A stretch of 24,896 nucleotides of DNA from an uncultured Acetatifactor sp. (GCA_910586515.1 CAJUGL010000049.1:1-24896); one strand, 5' to 3'; positions 1 through 8,103 are shown, counted from the stretch's first letter. The notes: generated from the sequence alone by a model not told the origin. Program-made: numbers and translations.

Positions 1-124
1 AGTAAATTCAAGGCCTCTGGGACTTTTTTGCTGTTTCAGGTGTCAAACTCAGGATCATAGCAAATCAGACTTGCTTTGTCAAGGGAAAAAAATTCAGTCT
101 CGAAATCCTGTCTGGAACGCCGGG

Positions 125-154
125 TAACCGTTCAGTACTCTGTCTGAAGGGTTA
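125..154. repeat. Palindromic repeat, copy 1
   Basis: Arms TAACCGTTCAG (125-135) and CTGAAGGGTTA (144-154) pair at 10 of 11 positions around an 8-nt loop. It lies about 55 bp past the stop of the first ABC ATPase gene, read on the minus strand. The same core recurs as a perfect palindrome at 7012-7041 and as a half-site at 10797-10807. No U-tract follows directly on either strand, so it is not a standard terminator. Confidence 0.55.
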
Positions 155-208
155 TAACGCCGGACATTCCATGCAGGTCTTCCCTGGCAGCGGGATACCG
201 GCAGTATC

Positions 209-1348
209 CTATGCCTTCTTCCAGGCCTGATACAACTGGGCGATCACCTGCTCGATGGGCGCCTTCCTGATTTCCACATCCAGAATACCCTCCGCCCGGG
301 ACAGCATTCCCAACAGGGTTTTCATGGACAGGCCGGACAGGTCCACTTCAAATTCAAACACCCCATGTTTCCCGCCCAGAAGCCTGCAGCCCTCCAGTTC
401 CGGCATCCTGCCGTCTGTGGTGACGGTAAAATGTGTCAGATTGCCTGTGATATCCCGCAGTCCGTCGAAGCTGCCGTCAAAGGCAAGCTTTCCGTCCGAA
501 ATCATCAGGATTCTCCGGGCCATCTCCTCCAGATCATCCATGTCATGACTGGTTACCAGAATCGTCACGCCTTCTTCCCGGTTTATCCGTTTCAGGAATT
601 CTATCATCTGGCGTTTTGCCACCACATCCAGTCCCAGGGTAGGCTCATCCAACAGAATCAGCTCCGGCGAATGCAGCAGCATCATGGCCAGATCCGCCCG
701 CATCCGCTGCCCCAGGGACAGTTCCCTGGCAAAGGTGTTTCGGATTTCCCCCATATCCAGAAGCTCCGTGACCATGTCCAGGTTGCGCCTGTACACCTCA
801 TCCGGGATGTCCCAAACCACCTTTTTCCACGCAAAACTCTGTATCACAGGATGGTCCCACCAAAGCTCCGTCCGATTGCCGAACAGCACACCCAGTTTTT
901 TCATCAGAGCGATCCGCTCCTTCTCCGGCGACATGCCCAGTACGGATAGGTCTCCGGATGTGGGCTGAAGCATGCCGGACAGCAGCTTCATGGTGGTGCT
1001 TTTGCCGGCTCCGTTTGGCCCTGCGTAGGCCACAAATTCGCCCCGGCCGATCTGAAAAGAGACATTGTCCAGGGCAGTCACGGTAGTCTTCTCCTGTCTG
1101 AAAATTCTTTTGCGTTTCTCTTTCGAGAACATACGTTCTTTCCCAGAAGCGCCTGTTCCTTCCATTACATTTTCTCTTGCATTTTCCTTTTTCGGGCCTT
1201 GTTCCTGTCCGGATACCCTTTCCTTTTGCGTAATATTATCTCTCCTCTGCCATCTGGTGAATGTCTTGCTCACGGACTCCATTCTGACTGCAATATCCTT
1301 AGGAGCGATGGCCCCCTGAAACATATCTGTTAATTCCTTTTTTGACAT
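209..1348 (-). CDS. ABC transporter ATP-binding protein (COG4586-like)
   Basis: This is the cytoplasmic ATPase of an ABC-2 type exporter; it would energise the two permeases encoded just upstream. The 379-residue product has Walker A GPNGAGKST (110-118), signature LSLGQR (210-215), Walker B LILLDEP (230-236) and the switch histidine H268. A C-terminal domain after about residue 300 is typical of this family. The start at 1348 is supported by an AGGAAAGG ribosome binding site about 11 nt upstream, even though it lies 50 bp inside the preceding permease gene. Residues 33-85 form a long, highly charged, probably disordered insert between the first two beta strands of the nucleotide-binding fold, longer than usual for the family. 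The substrate cannot be read from the sequence. Confidence 0.9.
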   Translation of the reverse strand: MSKKELTDMFQGAIAPKDIAVRMESVSKTFTRWQRRDNITQKERVSGQEQGPKKENARENVMEGTGASGKERMFSKEKRKRIFRQEKTTVTALDNVSFQIGRGEFVAYAGPNGAGKSTTMKLLSGMLQPTSGDLSVLGMSPEKERIALMKKLGVLFGNRTELWWDHPVIQSFAWKKVVWDIPDEVYRRNLDMVTELLDMGEIRNTFARELSLGQRMRADLAMMLLHSPELILLDEPTLGLDVVAKRQMIEFLKRINREEGVTILVTSHDMDDLEEMARRILMISDGKLAFDGSFDGLRDITGNLTHFTVTTDGRMPELEGCRLLGGKHGVFEFEVDLSGLSMKTLLGMLSRAEGILDVEIRKAPIEQVIAQLYQAWKKA

Positions 1349-2207
1349 AATATCGAAATCCTTTCCTGAAAAAATAAGCGGCGCACAGCGACAGCAGCAG
1401 TGCGAATACCGCCGGATAACATGCTTCCAATGTATTTGCCTTTCCCAGTAAAATCACCGTGGGAAACCAGGCCGTCAGCCCTGCAGGGAAAATCGTCAGC
1501 AGGGGATACCGGATGTACAGCGGCATGCCGGACAGGGGAAATGTCATGGCATGGCCCATGCTGTAAACCACGGTGCTGCAGATCTCCTCGCACTGTACCG
1601 GCGCATAGAACGTAAGGCTTGCGAACAGGTAGGAGGAGGCGGCCACGATTACCATGCTGATCAGCAGCTGCAGCAGAAGCGCCCCGGGCCACCACCAGGG
1701 AAGAACCGTCTCCATTTGCCGTACTGCCACCCACAGCATGGCCATGCCCGACAGGAAGCTGCCGGAACCGGTAAAGGGAAAAATCCCCACTGTCAGCTGC
1801 ACCCCATAAGACAGAGGCATGATAAACATGTGCTCCCACTGTCCCCTGCCGATGATTCTGCTTGGAAACAGGGCATTGCAGCCCCCCATCATATTGAGGA
1901 AGCCCATCACGATATTGCCGTAAGCCAGCATGAACAGCACCTCAAATTTATCCATGCCGCCGATACCGCCGAATTTCCATGCCAGCAGAAAAATGCCGGA
2001 AATGGAGGATATGTTGGAGACCATATCAGCGGTAATCACAATGGCCATAAATTTTCCGTCCCGCATCAGGGAGGCCAAATCCATCCGGGCATAGATTCCC
2101 AACAGCTGAAAATAGCGCCTGATTCCCCGCAGCGCCCTCCCTTTGTGAAGGGTTTTGTTTCTCACTGCGCCGTTTTCCCCAACTGCTTTGTTTTTCTCAT
2201 TATCCAC
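1299..2207 (-). CDS. ABC-2 type transporter permease (COG3694-like)
   Basis: A 302-residue integral membrane protein with about six hydrophobic segments after a basic, cytosolic N-terminus of about 30 residues. Its position between another ABC-2 permease and an ABC ATPase identifies it as one half of a heterodimeric membrane channel, matching the COG4586/4587/3694 three-gene layout found widely in Firmicutes. The gene overlaps the upstream permease by 8 bp and the downstream ATPase by 50 bp, so the three are almost certainly co-translated. Family assignment rests on context and the hydrophobicity pattern. The exported substrate is unknown. Confidence 0.82.
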   Translation of the reverse strand: MDNEKNKAVGENGAVRNKTLHKGRALRGIRRYFQLLGIYARMDLASLMRDGKFMAIVITADMVSNISSISGIFLLAWKFGGIGGMDKFEVLFMLAYGNIVMGFLNMMGGCNALFPSRIIGRGQWEHMFIMPLSYGVQLTVGIFPFTGSGSFLSGMAMLWVAVRQMETVLPWWWPGALLLQLLISMVIVAASSYLFASLTFYAPVQCEEICSTVVYSMGHAMTFPLSGMPLYIRYPLLTIFPAGLTAWFPTVILLGKANTLEACYPAVFALLLSLCAAYFFRKGFRYYVKKGINRYVSGGHRS

Positions 2208-2970
2208 CGAAACTCACCATCCTTTCTCTGGACCTGCGGAACCACACCACCGCCCAGGCCCACATCACAAGGTTCCAGAATATCTGTACCGGGATCACCT
2301 CCCAGGCCTTTGCGCTTCCCACATACAAGGACAGAAATGCCCCGCCCATGCTGCCGAAGGGCTGATAGCGGATCCAACGCTCCAGTCCAAAGGGCAGTAT
2401 TTGAAAGGGAATCACCGTACCCGAGAAAAAGGATACCACCGCCTTCCTGATCACATAGACAGGCCAGGAGACATTGCGCAGTCTGATGGTGACGCAGAAA
2501 AACACAAACTCAAAGGCAAAGCCAAGGGACACGCTAAGGACCAGAGACGGAATCGCCCACAGCGTGCCGGGCAGTATTCTGATCCCCATAAGGGGAGCCG
2601 CCAGAAACATAGGCAGCGAAAACAGGAGCAGCATGGGCCCCCACTTTCCCAGAGTCCTTGAAATTACCTGCCCGAACACAGGCAGGGGGCGGGTAAACAT
2701 CTCCGCGCTTCTTGTATCGTAATTCCATGCTGTCAGATATGTATTTACAGTCATCATATCCGTCAGCAAGGCATTGACATAGGTGTAGCTTAAAAGCTGT
2801 GATACGGACATTTCCGCCTGGTACCCGCTCTCCGTAAGGGTTTTCCAGATAAACATCAGCGGAACCAGGTAGATGACCTTCATCACGATATCCGGCAGCA
2901 GATACAGAATACCGCCTCCGGTTTTTTCCTGTACGGCCATACCAGCCGTCGCAATATATTTACGAACCAT
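2200..2970 (-). CDS. ABC-2 type transporter permease (COG4587-like)
   Basis: This is the first gene of the ABC exporter operon. The 256-residue product has a short basic N-terminus and about six membrane-spanning segments, and no soluble domain. The ATG at 2970 follows a GAGAGGAAAA ribosome binding site at ideal distance. It overlaps the next permease by 8 bp. The two permeases probably form a heterodimer served by the ATPase at 209-1348. An intrinsic terminator lies about 80 bp upstream (3051-3091), so the operon either has a promoter in 2971-3050 that I could not define well, or receives read-through from the small gene at 3149-3325. Confidence 0.83.
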   Translation of the reverse strand: MVRKYIATAGMAVQEKTGGGILYLLPDIVMKVIYLVPLMFIWKTLTESGYQAEMSVSQLLSYTYVNALLTDMMTVNTYLTAWNYDTRSAEMFTRPLPVFGQVISRTLGKWGPMLLLFSLPMFLAAPLMGIRILPGTLWAIPSLVLSVSLGFAFEFVFFCVTIRLRNVSWPVYVIRKAVVSFFSGTVIPFQILPFGLERWIRYQPFGSMGGAFLSLYVGSAKAWEVIPVQIFWNLVMWAWAVVWFRRSRERMVSFGG

Positions 2971-3050
2971 TTTTCCTCTCTTTCTGCCGCCGCAGCATTT
3001 GATTTTTTCGGTGAATGGGCGGCTTTTATTCTGCTGCTTATTTCAGGGCA

Positions 3051-3091
3051 TAAAAATACCCTGCACAGACTGTTTTTGTCCGCGCAGGGTA
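3051..3091 (-). terminator. Intrinsic terminator (minus strand)
   Basis: The stem TACCCTGC (3057-3064) pairs perfectly with GCAGGGTA (3084-3091), with further GAC/GTC pairing inside. Read on the minus strand it is followed at once by TTTTTA. It sits 58 bp past the stop of the small gene at 3149-3325 and upstream of the ABC operon. It therefore terminates the former and may act as an attenuator for the latter. Confidence 0.75.
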
Positions 3092-3148
3092 CTGGTTTCC
3101 GGTTATCATCCGAGCCATGACAGTATATGCTGTTTCACATATATTTTA

Positions 3149-3325
3149 TCACACAACCGTCATGCTTCCACTTGTCCCGTCCCACGATGAGCAGCGCACA
3201 AAACAATCCGTTTCCTGAAAAAGGGCATAGTTGTCCCCTGAAACCGCTGCTTTGTAACCGAAGCTGCGTACAATATCACTGCCGTGAAATAATTCCTTAT
3301 CCAGAAGCACTTCATATCGTTTCAT
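3149..3325 (-). CDS. Small protein of unknown function (58 aa)
   Basis: I do not recognise this protein. The ATG at 3325 is preceded by a purine-rich AGGAAAGGCGG ribosome binding site. The frame stays open upstream to a TTG at 3349, but the ATG is better placed. The 58-residue product is soluble and begins MKRYEVLLDKEL. It contains two cysteines six apart and a C-terminal stretch rich in Ser, Gly and Thr. There is no signal peptide or membrane segment. A plausible start and a good intrinsic terminator downstream (3051-3091) are the main arguments that it is real. It is monocistronic, between the hemerythrin gene and the ABC operon. Confidence 0.55.
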   Translation of the reverse strand: MKRYEVLLDKELFHGSDIVRSFGYKAAVSGDNYALFQETDCFVRCSSWDGTSGSMTVV

Positions 3326-3414
3326 ACGTCTCACCGCCTTTCCTGTCAAATTCCTGTTTATTTTACCACCATTTCAGTGGTTTTACAACTCTTTTTTCAG
3401 ATTTTTGTATCAGA

Positions 3415-3822
3415 TTAGCCTTTATGACTTACATACTGCATGTCTGTCCTCTGGATGTGATTGATCAGCCAGGTGATAAGGAAACCAAGAAGATCTTCCA
3501 CAAATGCATTCTGGCTTTCTCCGTCCTCTCCCATATCATCCAGATCAAACTGCATCAGGCTTTCTTCAAAGCTACGGTGCAGGGCAGCATGTTCCGCAAT
3601 ACGGTCATAGTGAATCTGCTCCAGATAGGCCTCCTCGTGGGAAAAATGTATTCTGGTATAATCAATCAGTTCGGAAATCAGGCTGTTAAGTTTCTCTGTT
3701 TTGTCAACCAGAAGATTGTCATTTAACAGCTCGTGGGTTTCCCCGGCCAGGGAGAACAGTTTTCCATGTTCCTGGTCAATGGCTTCAATGCCTGTGTAAT
3801 ATTCCGGTTTCATTTCGTACAT
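3415..3822 (-). CDS. Bacteriohemerythrin
   Basis: A 135-residue single-domain hemerythrin, a four-helix bundle with a non-heme di-iron site that binds O2 reversibly. In anaerobes this may mean O2 scavenging, sensing or iron handling. The full ligand set is visible: H19 in IDQEH, H59 and E63 (HxxxE), H78 and H82 (HxxxH), and H122 and D127 (HxxxxD). A longer frame opens at 3900, but the ATG at 3822 is the better start: AGGAGG lies 9 nt upstream, and the protein then begins at the usual N-terminal helix. No signalling domain is attached. A promoter at 3866-3894 makes it an independent unit. Confidence 0.93.
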   Translation of the reverse strand: MYEMKPEYYTGIEAIDQEHGKLFSLAGETHELLNDNLLVDKTEKLNSLISELIDYTRIHFSHEEAYLEQIHYDRIAEHAALHRSFEESLMQFDLDDMGEDGESQNAFVEDLLGFLITWLINHIQRTDMQYVSHKG

Positions 3823-3865
3823 AATGAAGATCCTCCTGTATACATTGTCTTTAGAACTGATCTCT

Positions 3866-3894
3866 ATTGTAACGCTTTTGCAGACGAGAATCAA
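3866..3894 (-). promoter_or_regulatory. Sigma-A promoter of the hemerythrin gene
   Basis: On the minus strand a TTGATT -35 (3889-3894) and a TACAAT -10 (3866-3871) are separated by exactly 17 bp. Transcription would start near 3859, giving a leader of about 37 nt that carries the AGGAGG site. Confidence 0.7.
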
Positions 3895-4150
3895 GGGCAT
3901 AAAGTTCCCTATTTGTGTTTCTGTTTTTGCGCGTTATTGTTCATGCATTTACGGTTTCTCTGCCTGACGTAACATGGCGCATTTCACGGAATTCTTTAAA
4001 ATCTTCTTTCATACAGATACCGCAAAGTATAGACTTTCAGACGAAAAGAGGATATACTGGGGAAAGATGTGGTGGAATGGGTCAGAAGGTTTCCGTTTCC
4101 CAAATAGTCACCCGGGGCGCATAATTACAACTGTATGGCAGCCCTGTTGC

Positions 4151-4765
4151 TTATCCGTTAAAAGTTCTTACCCAAGTCTGAAACTGCTCATACTGTTCCG
4201 GAGTGTTGAGCCTCCGGACGGAGACGTCCTCGATTTCCGGCGTCCGATCATCGTCGGACATGGAGATAAAGCAGACAATCTCCGGGCCAAAGACCCCCTC
4301 TGCCCGCAGCCTCTCGAAAACACAGGCTGCCGTCTCCAAGAGCAGTTCCTGGAATCTCTCATGGACTTCCTCATAGGTATCTTCATCTGTATCGGATAAG
4401 GTTTCCTCCTGGTTGCAGAGCTGTTGGCTGACCTGATTTAGTTCGCTGTCAGTCCCATCAGAGTAACCCCACTCGTCTGGAATATAGCGGTTCAGACTGA
4501 AGGAACCGTCCGCCACCTGATCCACAAACTCCTTGGGCCAGTACTTCCGCAATTCCGCCAGACGTTTCGGTGTCCGATCCTTCTTGTCCCGCTTTGCCAG
4601 GGATTCCTCTGTGTTCACTGCCAGGAAGAGGGTAATACAGTCGCTGTCTGTGACCAGGGCCGCACTGTAGATGTGCTCCTTCCCAATTTCCCGGCGAATC
4701 TTCTCCATAGCGTGCCGTACAGCGTTCTCAATAGTGGGTTGCAGAGCTAAGAAAAAATGTTCCAT
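4151..4765 (-). CDS. DUF4303 family protein
   Basis: A 204-residue soluble acidic protein that resembles the DUF4303 family, whose biochemical role is unknown to me. The N-terminal part (about 1-60) contains a FFLALQP start and an SAALVTDSD strand; the middle holds the WGYSDG motif. The remainder is predicted mostly helical. No catalytic motif is evident. DUF4303 proteins are often found near immunity or toxin-type genes in other bacteria, but nothing of that kind is visible here. It starts 6 bp after the stop of the DUF1848 gene, so the two are probably one transcript. The ribosome binding site (AAAGG about 14 nt upstream) is weak, which fits translational coupling. Confidence 0.75.
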   Translation of the reverse strand: MEHFFLALQPTIENAVRHAMEKIRREIGKEHIYSAALVTDSDCITLFLAVNTEESLAKRDKKDRTPKRLAELRKYWPKEFVDQVADGSFSLNRYIPDEWGYSDGTDSELNQVSQQLCNQEETLSDTDEDTYEEVHERFQELLLETAACVFERLRAEGVFGPEIVCFISMSDDDRTPEIEDVSVRRLNTPEQYEQFQTWVRTFNG

Positions 4766-4771
4766 ATCTGA

Positions 4772-5734
4772 TTATTTAACCTTTCTTTTTGTTAAATTGG
4801 GGGAAAAGGCTTCCTGCTCTTCCTTCAATGACTTTACCCTTCTCTCCGTGACTTTATCCTTTTCTGTAACTGTTCCGCACAAAATAGGAGAATTCACATC
4901 ATATCGCTTACCGTTTTGCGCTGCACTTTCCTGACTGTAGTTTGCATAGCAATATTGACATCCGTTTTTACAGGTATTGTATGTACCTACCTCAATACTT
5001 TCAACGCAGCCGCACTCTTTTCTTTGATTTTTGTCTTTCTCTGCACGAATTTTATACCCGATGATTTTCTCAATCAGTTCCCTGTCAATGCAGGAATTAT
5101 GTTCGATTCCGCAGGCAGACAAATCCACCGTTTCTGCGCATGTGGCAACTTTCATCTCATGCCTGGCTGCAATGGAAGCAATTTCCGCGGCAAATGCGGT
5201 TAAGGCAGTTTCCGGCAGGAAAAAAGAATCCAGGGCCTTCATGGCTTTCTTCGTCTTGGTATAGATATCCACAAAACTGATAACGCATTTGGATGTGTAC
5301 CCGTGCAATTCTTCTGCAATCTGCGAAAACGCTTTTATATGGTATTCAGGGCTGTATTTCTTTGTAAAAATAATGGGATCATATCTCCAGACCACCCTAT
5401 CCTTACCGATTTTATCCGACAATGTTTGAAAGATCGGAATCATGGTTTTCTTCTTGTGGGGAACATTGCATTCCATGTCACGGCCAAAGCCGGTAAGCGT
5501 AAACTGAAAATAATATTGATAGGCATCCAGTTCGTCCAGCCTTGCCAGCATCGGTTCCGGATTTTTCGTCCAAAAGACAATGCAGTCCACAAGTTCCGGG
5601 GACAGCATAATTTTACTGACCTGATGCGGATTTATGGGATTGCGTACATACAGATACCCCTCCCTGATTCGATTGAAAAACCATTCGGAATAATAATTGG
5701 GGATGTCGGTTCTGCGGCTGACACTTAAAATCAC
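4772..5734 (-). CDS. DUF1848 family protein with C-terminal Cys cluster
   Basis: A 320-residue protein matching the DUF1848 family. It opens with the characteristic ILSVSRRTDIP and carries IVFWTKNPEP (52-61), VVWRYDP (114-120) and a C-terminal cysteine cluster: C241, C243, C255, C259 and C262. The last three form a CX3CX2C arrangement, the spacing that binds the 4Fe-4S cluster in radical SAM enzymes, so iron-sulfur binding is likely, although the position near the C-terminus is unusual. The start is a GTG at 5734 after an AGAGGAAA ribosome binding site. A Lys/Glu-rich tail follows the cysteines. It is the first gene of a pair with DUF4303. The reaction is unknown. Confidence 0.82.
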   Translation of the reverse strand: MILSVSRRTDIPNYYSEWFFNRIREGYLYVRNPINPHQVSKIMLSPELVDCIVFWTKNPEPMLARLDELDAYQYYFQFTLTGFGRDMECNVPHKKKTMIPIFQTLSDKIGKDRVVWRYDPIIFTKKYSPEYHIKAFSQIAEELHGYTSKCVISFVDIYTKTKKAMKALDSFFLPETALTAFAAEIASIAARHEMKVATCAETVDLSACGIEHNSCIDRELIEKIIGYKIRAEKDKNQRKECGCVESIEVGTYNTCKNGCQYCYANYSQESAAQNGKRYDVNSPILCGTVTEKDKVTERRVKSLKEEQEAFSPNLTKRKVK

Positions 5735-5839
5735 TGCACTGTTTCCTCTCTGTTTTTCTGTTACATATACCTTTTACACATACCATGGTTTTGGGCAGGC
5801 CCTGTTTTCTCTGGGCAGATTTTTCACCCGGTTCCTTCT

Positions 5840-6817
5840 TCACCTATTCTGCAGTTTAATCTGGAGTTCCCGGAGCATGGGATACCTGATGATGCTTTCT
5901 GCGTCCAGTTCCTCCCGATGCATGTCCACTGCGGTAATCCGGCTGTTTTCGTACGTTGTATAGTAATAGACTCCCTTGTCTGCGTTACAGCAGGAAGTGT
6001 AAATCGTTATTTCGTATTTATCCTCCCCCACATGGCAGCAGCCCCTCTGCTGCTCCACGCTGCCCAGGATGTGGAAAAACTGGCTCACGCTCTCCGCTTC
6101 CGAAGTCCCGGACACGGAGTTCAGCTTCGTAAACGCAGCCCGGACAAAACGGGACTGGGAAGAAAGGTCTCCCGGAAGCCCCAGGGCGCCCATTCCCTTG
6201 CAATAGACGCCAAGCGGCAGCTGCCCTGAAAAAAGATTTTCAGGATCCTCCGGCGATACATGCATGTAATTGTTCAGCTGAAACATCTGGAATGCAAAGG
6301 GCGGATTGTTGGTAAGGATGCCTACAGGATTGTCGTATATCTGAAGCCCGGTCTCCAGGGACTCCACTGTCAGGCAGCCGTCCTTTCCGGCAATGATCCA
6401 GTGCAGACCTGCGGCGGGAAGCGTGTCGCTGAAGGGCGTATCCGTGAGATTGATTCTTTCCAGTAATGCCCCGGCTTCCCTGACCGTGCCGCACCGGCCC
6501 AGAATCCAGGGAATGAATTCAAAGGTTGCCACATTGTCCCTGCCCTCTGCCGCCTTCCGGTATACGGCGTTTCCCGGAAAATTCAGTCCCGCCATTCCCA
6601 GGCCCTTCTCGTTCACGGCATCATAATACAGCGGAGCGCCCTCCGCCACATGGGCCGTGCCGATCATGGCATAATGTTGATCAAGGGCGCCCATATCCCG
6701 AAAAGAAAACCGGAATCTCCGGGGCGTCACTACGATTTCCTCCCCATAGGAAATTTCATTATCCAGGGTTCGTCCAAAATAGAAATCTTTCGTCTGATAA
6801 GTTGCTGCTGTGCACAT
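5840..6817 (-). CDS. bsh: Choloylglycine (bile salt) hydrolase
   Basis: An Ntn-family cysteine hydrolase of 325 residues, the normal length, that deconjugates glycine- or taurine-conjugated bile acids in the cytoplasm. The nucleophile is C2, exposed after removal of Met1. The other expected active-site residues are R16 and D19 in FGRTLD, N79 in GLNFPGN, N171 in LTNNP and R223 in the conserved LPGDLSSQSRFVR segment. The segment following this arginine is typical of the family. There is no signal peptide, as expected. The ATG at 6817 follows an AGGGGGT site. The related penicillin V acylases share this fold, but the loop motifs fit a bile salt hydrolase better. It appears monocistronic and implies life in an animal intestine. 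Confidence 0.92.
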   Translation of the reverse strand: MCTAATYQTKDFYFGRTLDNEISYGEEIVVTPRRFRFSFRDMGALDQHYAMIGTAHVAEGAPLYYDAVNEKGLGMAGLNFPGNAVYRKAAEGRDNVATFEFIPWILGRCGTVREAGALLERINLTDTPFSDTLPAAGLHWIIAGKDGCLTVESLETGLQIYDNPVGILTNNPPFAFQMFQLNNYMHVSPEDPENLFSGQLPLGVYCKGMGALGLPGDLSSQSRFVRAAFTKLNSVSGTSEAESVSQFFHILGSVEQQRGCCHVGEDKYEITIYTSCCNADKGVYYYTTYENSRITAVDMHREELDAESIIRYPMLRELQIKLQNR

Positions 6818-7011
6818 AGTTACCCCCTATTATAGTTCCGCGTCTGCTCCGCCCGGCACCCGGATATGGGCAGAGAATTTCCGGCCGCGAAAGGACTGCG
6901 TCCGTGCAGAAGCGGCAAATGTTATTGAGCGTGAGTATAAATGAGCGATTGACATTTTTTAACCGGACTTTCCGCTGCCGGGTACGGCACTGCCATACCG
7001 GCATATTTTCA

Positions 7012-7041
7012 TAACAGTTCAGACAGGGCGCTGAACTGTTA
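7012..7041. repeat. Palindromic repeat, copy 2 (perfect)
   Basis: Arms TAACAGTTCAG (7012-7022) and CTGAACTGTTA (7031-7041) are perfectly complementary over 11 bp around an 8-nt loop. It lies 36 bp past the stop of the GNAT remnant on the minus strand. It shares its core with the sequences at 125-154 and 10797-10807. It could act as a transcript-end hairpin, but no run of T follows on either strand. Confidence 0.65.
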
Positions 7042-7076
7042 CCTATTTTCTGTCGAAAAGCCGGAATTTATCCCCA

Positions 7077-7448
7077 TCAAAGGGAAATCCAATATCTTTG
7101 TTCTACATTGCCCTCCGAATTCACGAACTCGTTTTCCAGGATGCCGCCGTTTTTTATAATGGATCTGGCAGAGCCGATATTGTCCTTATCGCAGGTCATC
7201 AGCACCTTCTTTATCCCCAGTTTCTTACATTCCGTCAGCGCCAGACGAATCATCTCCGTGGCATAGCCCTTCCTTCTTTCACTGGGCCTGATTCCGTCTC
7301 CGATATGCCCGCCTTCTTTCAGCAGAGAGTCATTCAGATAATGACGGATATTTACAGCGCCAAGAAGTCTGTCCCTGTCCTCGTCCAACAGAAAGAACAC
7401 CGAATCGGGAACCCGGTCTTCTCTGGCTTCTTTTAATTCAAGGTGTTC
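7077..7448 (-). pseudogene. 5'-truncated GNAT N-acetyltransferase
   Basis: The reading frame encodes the C-terminal two thirds of a GNAT acetyltransferase. It contains VNIRHYLND, GGHIGDGIRPSERRKGYATE (the acetyl-CoA binding Q/RxxGxG/A loop appears as RRKGYA) and a terminal YWISL strand, all characteristic of a family usually about 170 residues long. About the first 60-70 residues are missing. The frame is open leftward from a TGA at 7470-7472, just inside the end of the upstream gene, but it has no in-frame ATG and no ribosome binding site. The first possible start, a GTG at 7400, would remove still more of the domain. Homology seems to begin near 7448, right after the UPF0126 gene, which suggests a deletion joined the two. 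Confidence 0.7.
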
Positions 7449-7464
7449 TACGCATACTGCCCTC

Positions 7465-8103
7465 TTACTTCACCCTCGGCAGATCCCACTCAAAATGCGC
7501 TGCCAGAACGCGTATCACCACCACCAGGAATGCCGCTGCCCACAATGCGCCGACAGAGCTGATGACCCTGTCTGCGGTATAATAATACACCATGGCTCCC
7601 GCCAGAGCCGCCAGGGCATAGATTCGTTTCCGAAAAATCTTCGGCACCTCCCCGGCCATGGTATCCCGCAGCATGCCGCCGCCCACACCGGTAAGCACGC
7701 CCACAAAAATGGACAGGAATCCGTTTTCCCCATATCCGCAGTCTATGGCTGTCCTCACGCCGATAACCGCAAACAGCCCCAGTCCCAGGGAATCCACCAG
7801 GTTGAGAAGCAGTTCAAACAGGTGGCGGTTCTTCTCTGACCAGGTATGGCGGGCCAGGACAAATGCCAGCAGCGCCGTAACGGTGGCCCAGGCCACGTAG
7901 ACAGGGTTCTGAAACGCAGCCGGCGGCGTGATGCCCAGAAGCAGATCCCGTATAATGCCGCCGCCCACTGCCGTCACCACCCCCAGGACCACCACACCCA
8001 GAATATCCATTTTCTTCCGGATTGCCGTCATGGCGCCGGAGACGGAAAATGCCACTGTCCCTAAGATTTCCGTTATGGATACCATATACTCTATCCAGTT
8101 CAT
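7465..8103 (-). CDS. UPF0126 / YicG-like trimeric intracellular cation channel family membrane protein
   Basis: A 212-residue integral membrane protein made of two similar halves, each with a glycine-rich GGGxxRD motif (GGGIIRD 47-53 and GGGMLRD 141-147). This is the hallmark of the UPF0126 family, which shares the fold of TRIC cation channels. About seven membrane segments are visible. A longer frame begins at 8148, but the ATG at 8103 is preceded by AAGGAGAT at 10 nt and gives the normal family length. Physiological substrates are not firmly established for bacterial members. It lies 69 bp downstream of the ABC permease gene and may be in the same transcript. Confidence 0.87.
   Translation of the reverse strand: MNWIEYMVSITEILGTVAFSVSGAMTAIRKKMDILGVVVLGVVTAVGGGIIRDLLLGITPPAAFQNPVYVAWATVTALLAFVLARHTWSEKNRHLFELLLNLVDSLGLGLFAVIGVRTAIDCGYGENGFLSIFVGVLTGVGGGMLRDTMAGEVPKIFRKRIYALAALAGAMVYYYTADRVISSVGALWAAAFLVVVIRVLAAHFEWDLPRVK

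Noticed and set aside
1551..2450. 299-residue open frame on the plus strand
   Set aside because: Antisense to the two ABC-2 permease genes and showing the same low-complexity His/Gln/Pro pattern.
3365..3381. Hairpin ACCAC/GTGGT near the small gene
   Set aside because: Only a 5-bp stem. A T-tract follows only on the plus strand, where no gene ends.
3941..4012. 23-residue minus-strand ORF (MKEDFKEFREMRH...)
   Set aside because: The start has no ribosome binding site and no supporting promoter with a -35. The gap at 3901-4150 otherwise shows nothing definite.
3974..4399. 141-residue open frame on the plus strand
   Set aside because: No ribosome binding site, and its second half is antisense to the DUF4303 gene.
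6827..6832. TATAAT (minus strand) as the bsh promoter
   Set aside because: It lies only about 9 bp before the bsh start codon, so the transcript would exclude the ribosome binding site, and no -35 hexamer is found. A TATACT at 6934-6939 is better placed but has only a poor -35 (TTAAAA), so the bsh promoter remains undefined.
7398..7400. GTG as a real start for the GNAT gene
   Set aside because: No ribosome binding site is present, and starting there would delete conserved sequence visible further upstream in the same frame, so the locus is better called a truncated remnant.
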